From the NCBI GenBank assembly GCA_937996765.1, contig CALKUG010000046.1, positions 1 to 10,115 of the forward strand: DNA of 10,115 nucleotides. The letters run 5' to 3'. Of this stretch, positions 1-7,367 are shown piece by piece. Under the pieces are notes generated by a model. It ran no database searches and was not told where the DNA came from. It saw nothing but the letters and a program-made list of their open reading frames with translations. The DNA comes from an uncultured Ignavibacteria bacterium. GTDB lineage: Bacteria > Bacteroidota > Ignavibacteria > Ignavibacteriales > Ignavibacteriaceae. The position numbers were made by a program, and so were the translations under genes. Numbering within the stretch: position 1 is the stretch's first letter; each line of letters opens with the position of its first letter.

Positions 1-102
1 GAAATGTATGATTTTTCACCCGACGCAATATTAATGGTTCTTGCTTCTGAGTACTTCGATGCAAACGATTATATCTACGAACGCTATGGAAACGAAAAAT
101 GA
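1..102 (+). CDS. C-terminal fragment of a FdtA/QdtA-type dTDP-4-oxo-6-deoxyglucose 3,4-ketoisomerase (partial)
   Basis: Only the last 33 codons are inside the window; frame 1 is open from the first base and stops at TGA 100-102. The fragment contains FSPDAILMVLASEYFD followed by a DYI stretch. This resembles, from memory, the C-terminal end of the small cupin-fold WxcM/FdtA proteins that isomerise dTDP-4-oxo-6-deoxyglucose to the 3-oxo sugar. The call is strengthened by the next gene, a DegT-family aminotransferase, which is the usual partner acting on the 3-oxo product. The two overlap by 4 bp (ATGA), so they are almost certainly translationally coupled. The catalytic cupin core lies outside the window, so the stereochemistry (FdtA-like or QdtA-like) cannot be judged. 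Confidence 0.72.
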   Translation, partial: EMYDFSPDAILMVLASEYFDANDYIYERYGNEK

Positions 103-1190
103 TTGAATACGAATCACTTGCTAATTCAAACCGAGCTTTTTTTGATGAGATAAAAGAAGTTCTCAATCAAACTGTTGATAGTGGTTGGTATATTTTAGGA
201 AACCGTGTAAAAGAATTTGAAACACAATTTGCAGAGTATCACCATGTGCCCTTTGCAGTGGGACTAAACTCAGGACTCGATGCTCTGATGCTCGCCCTAC
301 GCTCCTACGATTTCCCTGAGGGCAGCGAAATAATTGTACCCTCCAATACCTACATCGCAACCATTCTCGCCATTATACAATGCGGGTTAAAACCCGTTTT
401 GGTTGAACCCGATATTACCACCTATAACATTGACCCAAAGTTGATTGCTACATCGCTCACTGAAAACACTCGTGGAATAATGGTGGTGCATCTCTATGGC
501 AAAATGTGCAATATGGATCCCATCCTCGAACTTTGTAAGAATCACAATCTTATACTCATCGAAGATTGCGCCCAGTCACACGGAGCTAAATACAACAATA
601 AGCTCTCTGGTACATTTGGAGATTATGGAGCATTTAGTTTTTACCCCACAAAAAATTTAGGTGCGTTGGGTGATGCCGGTGCGGTCATTACCTCAAACCC
701 CGAATATGCTACAAAAGTTAAAGCTCTTCGCAATTATGGTTCTCATATAAAATACCACAATGAGTATCTCGGATATAATTCACGTTTGCAAGAGTTTCAG
801 GCGGCCATTCTTTCCGTAAAGCTCAAACATCTCGATGAAATAACACTCTATAAACAGAGATTGGCAGCAGAGTATCAAAAAGGTCTTACTATCGAAGGAT
901 TGGTGTTGCCCGTTGTGCAACAAGGGTATGAAGATGTGTTTCATATTTATGCAGTGCGACACCCTGAGCGCGATAGGTTAAAATCTTATCTGTTAGAAAA
1001 CGGGATCAAAACCGAGATACACTATCCCGTTCCCCCTCATCATCAAAACGCTATGAAGGGCATATTGGATGGGCAATCGTTCCCGTTAAGCGAAGAAATT
1101 CACAAAACAGTTTTGAGTTTACCGATTTCTTTTGGCACAACGCTCGAAGAGGTACAAACAGTTATTCAGGTTATCAACCGATTTCAATAA
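99..1190 (+). CDS. DegT/DnrJ/EryC1-family PLP-dependent nucleotide-sugar aminotransferase (FdtB/QdtB-like)
   Basis: This 363-residue protein is a full-length member of the sugar aminotransferase family, which transfers an amino group, normally from glutamate, to a keto-sugar nucleotide in the cytoplasm. Visible landmarks are the N-terminal substrate/cofactor region with GLNSG at 55-59, the PLP-ring Asp156 in IEDCAQ (Gln159 nearby), and the Schiff-base Lys185 in FYPTKNLGALGD. The C-terminal half carries the family's HIYAVR and IHYPVPPHHQ segments. The start at 99 overlaps the stop of the preceding ketoisomerase fragment by 4 bp. That neighbour makes a 3-keto sugar the likely substrate, giving dTDP-3-amino-3,6-dideoxy-hexose (Fuc3N or Qui3N type). 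The product would feed an O-antigen, exopolysaccharide or glycoprotein glycan. The exact sugar is inference. The gene ends 2 bp from the convergent HAD gene. Confidence 0.9.
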   Translation: MIEYESLANSNRAFFDEIKEVLNQTVDSGWYILGNRVKEFETQFAEYHHVPFAVGLNSGLDALMLALRSYDFPEGSEIIVPSNTYIATILAIIQCGLKPVLVEPDITTYNIDPKLIATSLTENTRGIMVVHLYGKMCNMDPILELCKNHNLILIEDCAQSHGAKYNNKLSGTFGDYGAFSFYPTKNLGALGDAGAVITSNPEYATKVKALRNYGSHIKYHNEYLGYNSRLQEFQAAILSVKLKHLDEITLYKQRLAAEYQKGLTIEGLVLPVVQQGYEDVFHIYAVRHPERDRLKSYLLENGIKTEIHYPVPPHHQNAMKGILDGQSFPLSEEIHKTVLSLPISFGTTLEEVQTVIQVINRFQ

Positions 1191-1192
1191 TT

Positions 1193-1840
1193 TTACTCAG
1201 GGAGTGTGGAGAGTAAATACTCTTGTAACCCCGCCACCGAATAAAAAACTAATTCGCTGTTCAGTTTCAAAACTTCATCTTTTGCATAAGAATCCCAAAC
1301 TACCGATGCAACCGGTGTACCTGCACTGCGTGCGGCTTTAATATCCGCGGGCGCATCACCAATCATCAACACTTCATGTGGTTGAAAGTTGTATGTTTTA
1401 AGGTAATTAACAATACCATCTGCAGCGGGTTTGTGATTTTCAACATCATCACCCGATGCAAAGTAAGTAAAGTAGTCTCTCAAGCCCAGCCCTTCTAATG
1501 TAAGTTCTGCTGCTCTCCTACCCTTACCTGTAAATATTCCGAGTGGAATATTTTTTTTACTGATGATCTCCAACAAGTTATGAATACCATCATACGCAGA
1601 TGCCATTTCGGGTAATTCGTTTTTGTAAAAATCAAAATACTCTTCAACAACTTCCTCTGCTTTATCGGGGTACCAACGCACTAATATTTGTTCTTCCGTG
1701 GGACCAAACAACGCAATTATTTGCTCATCGCTATAAGTTATACCCTCATACTTTTGCAGTATATGATTAAACGATGCATAAATCAGCTCGTTGGTTGAAG
1801 TAAGCGTACCATCTATATCGAAAATTATTCCTTTGTACAT
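1193..1840 (-). CDS. HAD-superfamily hydrolase (phosphoglycolate phosphatase/PpaX-like)
   Basis: This is a 215-residue cytosolic phosphatase with all four HAD motifs. Motif I is DIDGT with nucleophile Asp8 and acid/base Asp10; motif II is Thr104 in GIFTGKG; motif III is Lys137 in NHKPAAD; motif IV is IGDAPAD with Asp162 and Asp166. The helical insert at about residues 15-85, between motifs I and II, is a C1 cap as in phosphoglycolate phosphatase, beta-phosphoglucomutase and PpaX. LFGPTEEQ at 44-51 matches the cap-loop style of phosphoglycolate phosphatases. The true substrate cannot be read from sequence. The gene starts 16 bp after the stop of the secreted phosphoesterase on the same strand, so the two are probably one transcript. 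A GAGGG stretch lies about 11 nt before the ATG. Its stop is 2 bp from that of the convergent aminotransferase, and I see no terminator between them. Confidence 0.9.
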   Translation of the reverse strand: MYKGIIFDIDGTLTSTNELIYASFNHILQKYEGITYSDEQIIALFGPTEEQILVRWYPDKAEEVVEEYFDFYKNELPEMASAYDGIHNLLEIISKKNIPLGIFTGKGRRAAELTLEGLGLRDYFTYFASGDDVENHKPAADGIVNYLKTYNFQPHEVLMIGDAPADIKAARSAGTPVASVVWDSYAKDEVLKLNSELVFYSVAGLQEYLLSTLPE

Positions 1841-1856
1841 TCTGTAATTTACCCTC

Positions 1857-3680
1857 TTATTTCAGTTTAAACACAGCCACTGTGCCATCCATAGTGAGTG
1901 CTACAACTCGTGTTTGGCTAGCTGCTAATTGATGAACACGTGAGTTGCCTAAGAACAATAATTGTTTGGGTTTTAACGAAGCATCTATTCCGTAAACCAT
2001 TCCGCTTCGTGTATTAAATAATATATATCCGGCATAGTTAAAAGGCGTGCAAGGTACTGTATCAAAACCATAACCTGCGGGAATTTCTTTTTTGAGATTT
2101 CCTGTTTTTGCATCAACTAAGTAGAAAACGTTGTCGATAGATTTAACAAACACCGTTTTTTTATCGGCGGAAATACCCACACTTTCCCACGCATTAAATG
2201 AGCTCTTTTTCCACCGCGTTTTACCGGTAAATAAATCAATCGCAGCTATGTTTTTATCGGGTAGTGATACAAATACCGAACTAACATCCGTAACGGGATT
2301 TGTAGCCGCAGGTGAGTAGTAAAAATTAATGTTCTCGCTCCACTTCCAGTTGGTTAATCCTGTAGCCATATCAACGCAATGCAAGTATCCATCCCAAGCG
2401 CCATAGACAATTTTATTATCTATGTAGAGGGGCATTGATTCAATCATTCCCTGTGCTTCTGTGTTTTCCCAAATTACAACAAATGACTTAACCTCTAGTG
2501 CCGTAAGCTTGCCCGCACTATTTCCTAACAACAATGCTTTTGTTTTTTCACCATTATACGTTGCAGGTACTACTATCAATCGCGAAGTGATAGGACCTTC
2601 CATACCCACGGCTTGAACATGGGCTCCTGTTATAGCGTTTATTGCGTGTACATCCCCTTGCACGGTGGCAACGTAGAGAATATCATCGGATATTGTGGGA
2701 GTTGAGGAAACTTCGGCTTCGAGATTAATATCCCATCTGGCCGTGCCCGAACTATCCAAGCAAAACAAAAACCCGGATTTTGATACTGCATAAACGTTTT
2801 CTTTGTAGATGATGGGTGCTGCGGTAAATGTAGTTTGCATTTCGTTGAGCCATTGAAGATTTACACCATAATTCACAAACTGAGTTGAATCAACCTTGGG
2901 GATTGTGAGCGATGAATCGGCAGGGATTGAAGCCCAACGCGCATCTCGATGACCCACACCATTCTCGAAAATCCTTATGCTATCAGGGGCAATTTCAACT
3001 ACGCCATAAAATCTCCCCTGGTCTTTAGCGCCAGAGACAGATGCCTTGAGCATAAACCCGGGAATGCCGTTAAAATTGTAGCGTTTGGTGGAGTGTCCGT
3101 GTCCCACAAATATCGCTTTAATATTTTTCTTTCTCAGGGAATTAGTAACCTTAAACCAATTATCAATATTACCCGGCTCAAGCGGATGGTGAATGAAAAA
3201 ATACACAGGTGTGTTATTGGGGGTCTTGTTTAAAACCGAATCAAGCCAACGCCTGCTCTCGGGGGTCGCATGTCCGCCACCGCCACGCCAGTAAATCCCG
3301 CTGTTGATTCCAATAAAACGATTGCCGTTGTAGTCGGCTACAAATCTCTCCCCACCAAAAATGGCTGTAAAAGCAGTGTTAGCGCTTTCGCTCCATTTGG
3401 TATCATGGTTGCCGGGGATAATATAATACGGGTGTCTCAATTTCTTAAAAATAGTAAAAGCTTCTTCAAGCTCTGAGGTTTTTCCTTTTTCGGCAATATC
3501 CCCCGAAGCCACAACAAAACTAATATCGTTGCGAGCATTAAGGGAATCAATTACCAAACCTAAGTTGGTTGCACCAATGGGGTTTCCAATATGGATATCC
3601 GTAACCCAAGCAAATCGAAGATTTTGTGCCGATACTGCACCAATAAACAGAAAAACAATTAATACAATAGTTTTTTTCAT
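1857..3680 (-). CDS. Secreted calcineurin-like metallophosphoesterase fused to a PQQ-like beta-propeller
   Basis: The 607-residue product begins with a classical signal peptide: KK, then a hydrophobic run at 4-14, then VSA before Gln19. It has no lipobox cysteine, so a periplasmic or released protein is expected. Residues about 21-240 form a class III phosphodiesterase/calcineurin-type domain. Its metal ligands are Asp28 and His30 (TDIH), Asp61 (SGD), Asn91 and His92 (GNHD), His164/165 (HHP) and His194/His196 (GHGH). From about 277 to the end runs a PQQ-like propeller with repeated G-x-x-x-W blade motifs around Trp316, Trp404, Trp445 and Trp490. No type IX secretion C-terminal domain is visible. 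The phosphodiester or phosphomonoester substrate is unknown; the propeller probably binds a partner or ligand. It precedes the HAD phosphatase by 16 bp. Its own ATG lacks an obvious ribosome-binding site, and it overlaps a candidate 14-codon leader frame. Confidence 0.88.
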   Translation of the reverse strand: MKKTIVLIVFLFIGAVSAQNLRFAWVTDIHIGNPIGATNLGLVIDSLNARNDISFVVASGDIAEKGKTSELEEAFTIFKKLRHPYYIIPGNHDTKWSESANTAFTAIFGGERFVADYNGNRFIGINSGIYWRGGGGHATPESRRWLDSVLNKTPNNTPVYFFIHHPLEPGNIDNWFKVTNSLRKKNIKAIFVGHGHSTKRYNFNGIPGFMLKASVSGAKDQGRFYGVVEIAPDSIRIFENGVGHRDARWASIPADSSLTIPKVDSTQFVNYGVNLQWLNEMQTTFTAAPIIYKENVYAVSKSGFLFCLDSSGTARWDINLEAEVSSTPTISDDILYVATVQGDVHAINAITGAHVQAVGMEGPITSRLIVVPATYNGEKTKALLLGNSAGKLTALEVKSFVVIWENTEAQGMIESMPLYIDNKIVYGAWDGYLHCVDMATGLTNWKWSENINFYYSPAATNPVTDVSSVFVSLPDKNIAAIDLFTGKTRWKKSSFNAWESVGISADKKTVFVKSIDNVFYLVDAKTGNLKKEIPAGYGFDTVPCTPFNYAGYILFNTRSGMVYGIDASLKPKQLLFLGNSRVHQLAASQTRVVALTMDGTVAVFKLK

Positions 3681-3721
3681 AGTCTCATAAATTCAATTTT
3701 TAATCGTGTAAATGTACGCAT
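3677..3721 (-). CDS. Candidate 14-residue leader peptide (uORF) coupled to the phosphoesterase gene
   Basis: On the minus strand an ATG at 3721-3719 opens a 14-codon frame, MRTFTRLKIEFMRL. It stops at TGA 3679-3677, and that TGA overlaps the ATG of the phosphoesterase as ATGA. Six bases upstream of the small ATG lies AAAGGGGGTG, which differs from the ideal anti-SD complement AAAGGAGGTG by one A-to-G change that still allows a G-U pair. The phosphoesterase ATG has no comparable site of its own, so ribosomes could load here and re-initiate. The peptide has no recognised family and may have no function. Chance remains possible, and a promoter-like TACATTTA overlaps the same stretch. Confidence 0.3.
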   Translation of the reverse strand: MRTFTRLKIEFMRL

Positions 3722-3727
3722 TTTGTT

Positions 3728-3737
3728 CACCCCCTTT
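3728..3737 (-). promoter_or_regulatory. Strong Shine-Dalgarno-like site ahead of the candidate leader frame
   Basis: AAAGGGGGTG on the minus strand is a 10-base near-complement of the 16S 3' end with one G-U substitution, spaced 6 nt from the leader ATG at 3721. It lies 47 nt before the phosphoesterase ATG, too far to serve it directly. Confidence 0.4.
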
Positions 3738-3749
3738 ATTATCGCTCCA

Positions 3750-5441
3750 TTAATTAATAACCGATGCCAAGCCCTTTCTACCAACAAATACTATTGTCAA
3801 ACCAATATATTTCTTACTTCTTTCTATCAGAGAAAGGTATTCCTTGGCTTGCTCTTCTGCTTCGTTCAATTTTTGATTTAACTCGCTCTCTTGCGCCATT
3901 TTTAGATATTTTAATTCAATGAGATAATTCTCTTTGATGCCTTTTTCTGTTTTTGCTGAGAGTAACAAGTCAATGTATTTTCCAGAGACTTCTACTTCAC
4001 TTTCGATCACAAATGAATCAGACAATCTTGCAAGCAGAATAACGAGTAACTTTAAATCTTTTTCAGTAAAATTCATAAGGTCCCTGTTGCTCAAACGCTC
4101 CATTACTCTTTCAATTGCATGTATCAATTTTTGATAGTTGGCTTTATAAGTGAACTCATACATCTCATCGTCAATTTCAGAGTTGGTTAACTCAACACTA
4201 TATCTCTCCTCATATTTAATTTTTAGAAAATCCCAGTACAATTCTCGAATTGCATAATTGGGGATACTAAAAATAAAGCGAGGTCCCATTTCTGATTTTA
4301 ATGTTAACAACCCGTTGTAAAAGAGCAGTGAAATTAGATCATCTTCGGTAAAATCTCTCTCAAAACTAAACTGATACGTTAAACGCGCGGCAACTTCACC
4401 CGATTCAAATAGCTCATTCATCCTCTCGCTGAGCTCGTTATGTTTTGCAAGTAAAATTAATTTGCCGATTTTGGAATAATCGCTGGCAATATTAATATCA
4501 ACTAACACGCGGGGGTAGGAAGCTGTGGAAATAAGTGCATCAACAAAATAGAGCACCATATTACTGTTGTATAAGCGTGTAGTAGCATCAATACAAAACA
4601 AACTACCGTTGTAATACTCTCTCATATCTTCGATTACTCTCTCGGGGCTTTCTACCACATAGTACCCGAGCATTTCAATCACTTCATTCTCGGTAAAACC
4701 CAACATTTCATTAAACTCTTTAACGAGCGTAAGGTTTTTAGCAATGTTAAAACCACTCGTCATACTATCGAGGGTAACAGGAGTTACTCCGGTAGCAAAA
4801 AACCTATCAACTATTCCTTCACGGGTGGCACTTTTAATTGCTTCATAAAATTTCCTCACAAAACCATTTTGCGTAACAATATTTCTGAATGAATCCAAGT
4901 TGAAAGACAATAATTCATTGGTGAAATGGTCATATTCATCAACAAGAATAAAGAGTTCCCCACCAGACGTTGCATTTTTAAATATGCTAAAAAATTCAAG
5001 GACAAGCTCTGCAGGGTCGGTCAGTTTTTGCAAATTTACAAGTTGTTCATCGGTGAACAATTTGTAGGTTGCTTCAAAAAGGTCAATGCCGTTTTTTACT
5101 CTGCGAAAGAATCCTGTTTCTATTTCATCAGTGTGCCGTGTATCAACTGCGGAAAAATCAAAGACTATTACATATAACGTGTTTGCGAGTTTAGTGGGGT
5201 TCTTCCCAATGTAGAGCTCTCCAAACAGTTCGGTAAATCGCCCTTTGTATTCTATTCCGTAATAACATTGCAGAGTTGAGATAAAAAGAGATTTTCCAAA
5301 CTTCCTGGGACGAAGGAAAAACTGATACGGATTTGATGAGTTCTCCAACTTTTCGATGTATTGAGTTCTATCAATGTAATAACAGTTCTCTGAAACTATT
5401 TTTTCAAAACTTGACTTGCCTTGAGAAAGCTGCTTCTTCAT
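3750..5441 (-). CDS. AAA-ATPase-like protein with C-terminal PD-(D/E)XK nuclease fold (PF09820 + PF08011 type)
   Basis: This 563-residue protein has the two-domain layout of the widespread 'AAA-ATPase-like / PD-(D/E)XK' family. The N-terminal ATPase region carries the family's modified P-loop FLRPRKFGKSL at 42-52: Lys50 and Ser51 are kept, while the first glycine of the classical P-loop is Arg44. The Walker B is LFILVDEYD, with Asp168 and Glu169. A segment GVTPVTLDSMTSGFNIA at 218-234 is typical of the family's later conserved block. The C-terminal domain has the nuclease-fold signature: Glu480/Glu482, Asp491 (IDLLL), Glu509-x-Lys511 (LIELK) and a Gln531...Tyr535 helix. The biochemical role of these proteins is not settled; they are often multi-copy and have been suspected of selfish or mobile behaviour. 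No transposase or partner gene is adjacent. It lies 69 bp upstream of the phosphoesterase on the same strand, and a promoter-like box precedes it. Confidence 0.88.
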   Translation of the reverse strand: MKKQLSQGKSSFEKIVSENCYYIDRTQYIEKLENSSNPYQFFLRPRKFGKSLFISTLQCYYGIEYKGRFTELFGELYIGKNPTKLANTLYVIVFDFSAVDTRHTDEIETGFFRRVKNGIDLFEATYKLFTDEQLVNLQKLTDPAELVLEFFSIFKNATSGGELFILVDEYDHFTNELLSFNLDSFRNIVTQNGFVRKFYEAIKSATREGIVDRFFATGVTPVTLDSMTSGFNIAKNLTLVKEFNEMLGFTENEVIEMLGYYVVESPERVIEDMREYYNGSLFCIDATTRLYNSNMVLYFVDALISTASYPRVLVDINIASDYSKIGKLILLAKHNELSERMNELFESGEVAARLTYQFSFERDFTEDDLISLLFYNGLLTLKSEMGPRFIFSIPNYAIRELYWDFLKIKYEERYSVELTNSEIDDEMYEFTYKANYQKLIHAIERVMERLSNRDLMNFTEKDLKLLVILLARLSDSFVIESEVEVSGKYIDLLLSAKTEKGIKENYLIELKYLKMAQESELNQKLNEAEEQAKEYLSLIERSKKYIGLTIVFVGRKGLASVIN

Positions 5442-5467
5442 CTCTTACTTTGTTTAATTTACATCAA

Positions 5468-5493
5468 CAAATATAACGTAATGTATTCACAAA
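5468..5493 (-). promoter_or_regulatory. Candidate Bacteroidetes-type promoter for the AAA-ATPase-like gene
   Basis: On the minus strand TATATTTG (5475-5468) matches the Bacteroidetes -7 consensus TANNTTTG exactly and lies 26 nt before the ATG at 5441. A TTTG (5493-5490) sits 14 nt upstream. That is shorter than the usual spacing of about 19, so the -33 half is weak. The location in a 121-bp divergent gap supports the call. Confidence 0.45.
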
Positions 5494-5509
5494 CTGATTA
5501 TGGGGCGTA

Positions 5510-5540
5510 TTGGTAAACCCCTTGATTTTACGTATTTTAG
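5510..5540 (+). promoter_or_regulatory. Candidate Bacteroidetes-type promoter for lepA
   Basis: TTGG at 5510-5513 is followed after 19 nt by TATTTTAG at 5533-5540, a loose fit to TTTG-N19-TANNTTTG. Transcription would begin about 15 nt before the lepA ATG at 5563, giving a very short leader without a Shine-Dalgarno sequence. The match is imperfect and rests mainly on position. Confidence 0.33.
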
Positions 5541-5562
5541 CTGTTTAAATAATTGCGATTGT

Positions 5563-7356
5563 ATGGATAGAATTAGAAATTTTTGCATAATAGCTCATAT
5601 TGACCACGGTAAGTCAACTATTGCCGACCGTTTGCTTGAAACAACCCACACGCTCACCAACCGTGAATTAAAAAATCAGGTGCTCGATAGCATGGATTTG
5701 GAGCGCGAGCGCGGTATTACCATTAAATCACATGCTATTCAGATGAAATATCTTTCAAAAGATAAAACTGAATACACGTTTAATCTTATTGATACCCCGG
5801 GGCACGTTGATTTTACCTATGAGGTTTCTCGCTCGCTTGCCGCATGCGATGGAGCCCTTCTTATTGTAGATGCTTCGCAAGGTGTTGAAGCCCAGACAAT
5901 TAGCAATTTATACCTCGCAATTGATGCGGGACTTGAAATAATTCCCGTTCTCAACAAAATTGACCTTCCCGGCGCCGAAGTCGAACGCGTAAAGGCACAA
6001 GTTATTGATTTGCTCGGATGCAAACCAGAAGAAATTATCCTTGCAAGCGCAAAAGCCGATATTGGTATTGTTGATATTCTCGAAGCAATTGTTCATAAAG
6101 TCCCCCCTCCAAAAGGCGACCCCGAGGCTCCTCTTCAAGCACTTATTTTCGATTCTGTTTTCGATGCTTATCGCGGAGCTATCGCCTACGTTCGTGTGGT
6201 AAACGGAACACTTAAAGAGAAACAAAAACTCAAATTTTTTGCAAACGACAATCAATTCGAAGCAGAAGAAGTTGGAATTTTGCAACTAAAAAAAATCCGC
6301 TCAGGCGAAATAACCGCGGGAAACGTTGGTTACCTTATTGGCGGCATTAAAGATGTTAAAGACACCAAGGTTGGCGATACCATAACCACCGTTAAAGGTG
6401 GTGCTCTTGCACCGCTACCGGGGTATCAAGAAATTAAACCGATGGTTTTCAGCGGACTTTACCCCACCAACAATGAAGATTACGAAGATTTACGCGATGC
6501 GCTCGAAAAGTACGTACTTAACGATGCATCTTTGATTTATCAACCCGAAACTTCGGCTGCATTAGGATTTGGGTTCCGTTGCGGGTTCCTTGGTATGCTT
6601 CATATGGAGATTGTTCAGGAACGTTTGTACCGCGAGTTTAATCAAGCCATTATTGCAACCCTTCCAAACGTTGAGTATATAGTCTATAATCGCAAAGGTG
6701 AAAAAGTTGCGGTAGATAACCCCGATCATATGCCTCCGCTTGGCGATATTGACCATGTTGAAGAACCCTACGTTCGGTCACAAATTGTTACCCCCAGTGA
6801 ATATGTGGGTAATATTATGAAATTGGCGATGGAAAAAAGAGGTACTTATATTACTACAACTTACCTCGACCCCACCCGCGCAGATATACAGTTCGAGTTT
6901 CCTCTTGCTGAAATTATTTTTGATTTTTACGACAAACTCAAATCAACCACACGCGGCTACGCTTCATTTGATTATGAGCTCATCGGGTATAGAGAATCTG
7001 ATTTAGTGAAGCTCGATATCATGCTTAATGGCGAACCTGTTGATGCCCTTTCGCTCATTGTGCACAGAACTAAAGCCTCAGATTGGGGTAGGAAAGTCTG
7101 CGACAAACTCAAAGACCTTATTCCAAGACAGATGTTCGAAATTGCCATTCAGGCAGCCATAGGAACTAAAGTTATTTCGCGTTCTACTGTTAAAGCGATG
7201 CGTAAAAACGTTATTGCGAAGTGTTATGGTGGTGATATTAGCCGTAAACGCAAGTTGCTCGAAAAACAAAAAGAAGGTAAAAAGCGAATGAAGCAGGTCG
7301 GTAGTGTTGAACTGCCGCAAGAGGCATTCCTTGCCGTTCTTCAGATTGAGGATTAG
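5563..7356 (+). CDS. lepA: Elongation factor 4 (LepA), ribosome-associated translation GTPase
   Basis: LepA is a GTPase of the EF-G family that acts on the ribosome and has been linked to back-translocation and to initiation or subunit maturation. The 597-residue product matches the usual length of about 600. It shows G1 AHIDHGKST (11-19), G2 RGITI (50-54), G3 DTPGH (77-81), G4 NKID (131-134) and G5 SAK (162-164). It ends in the LepA-specific basic C-terminal region [14 protein letters not shown] and so on, from 556. The frame is also open back to an ATG at 5500. I chose 5563 because family members begin [16 protein letters not shown], the extra 21 residues have no family counterpart, and 5500 would lie upstream of the likely promoter. 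It is followed after 11 bp by lepB, an arrangement well known in other bacteria. Confidence 0.97.
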   Translation: MDRIRNFCIIAHIDHGKSTIADRLLETTHTLTNRELKNQVLDSMDLERERGITIKSHAIQMKYLSKDKTEYTFNLIDTPGHVDFTYEVSRSLAACDGALLIVDASQGVEAQTISNLYLAIDAGLEIIPVLNKIDLPGAEVERVKAQVIDLLGCKPEEIILASAKADIGIVDILEAIVHKVPPPKGDPEAPLQALIFDSVFDAYRGAIAYVRVVNGTLKEKQKLKFFANDNQFEAEEVGILQLKKIRSGEITAGNVGYLIGGIKDVKDTKVGDTITTVKGGALAPLPGYQEIKPMVFSGLYPTNNEDYEDLRDALEKYVLNDASLIYQPETSAALGFGFRCGFLGMLHMEIVQERLYREFNQAIIATLPNVEYIVYNRKGEKVAVDNPDHMPPLGDIDHVEEPYVRSQIVTPSEYVGNIMKLAMEKRGTYITTTYLDPTRADIQFEFPLAEIIFDFYDKLKSTTRGYASFDYELIGYRESDLVKLDIMLNGEPVDALSLIVHRTKASDWGRKVCDKLKDLIPRQMFEIAIQAAIGTKVISRSTVKAMRKNVIAKCYGGDISRKRKLLEKQKEGKKRMKQVGSVELPQEAFLAVLQIED

Positions 7357-7367
7357 TACAAATATCT

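Noticed and set aside
5500..5562. N-terminal extension of LepA by 21 residues ([10 protein letters not shown] and so on)
   Set aside because: Family members start at MDRIRN, the extension has no family counterpart, and it runs through the likely promoter. Start placed at 5563.
7078..7320. Long reading frames antisense to lepA, lepB and the phosphoesterase
   Set aside because: They are shadows of strongly supported genes, with no recognisable motifs or ribosome-binding sites of their own.
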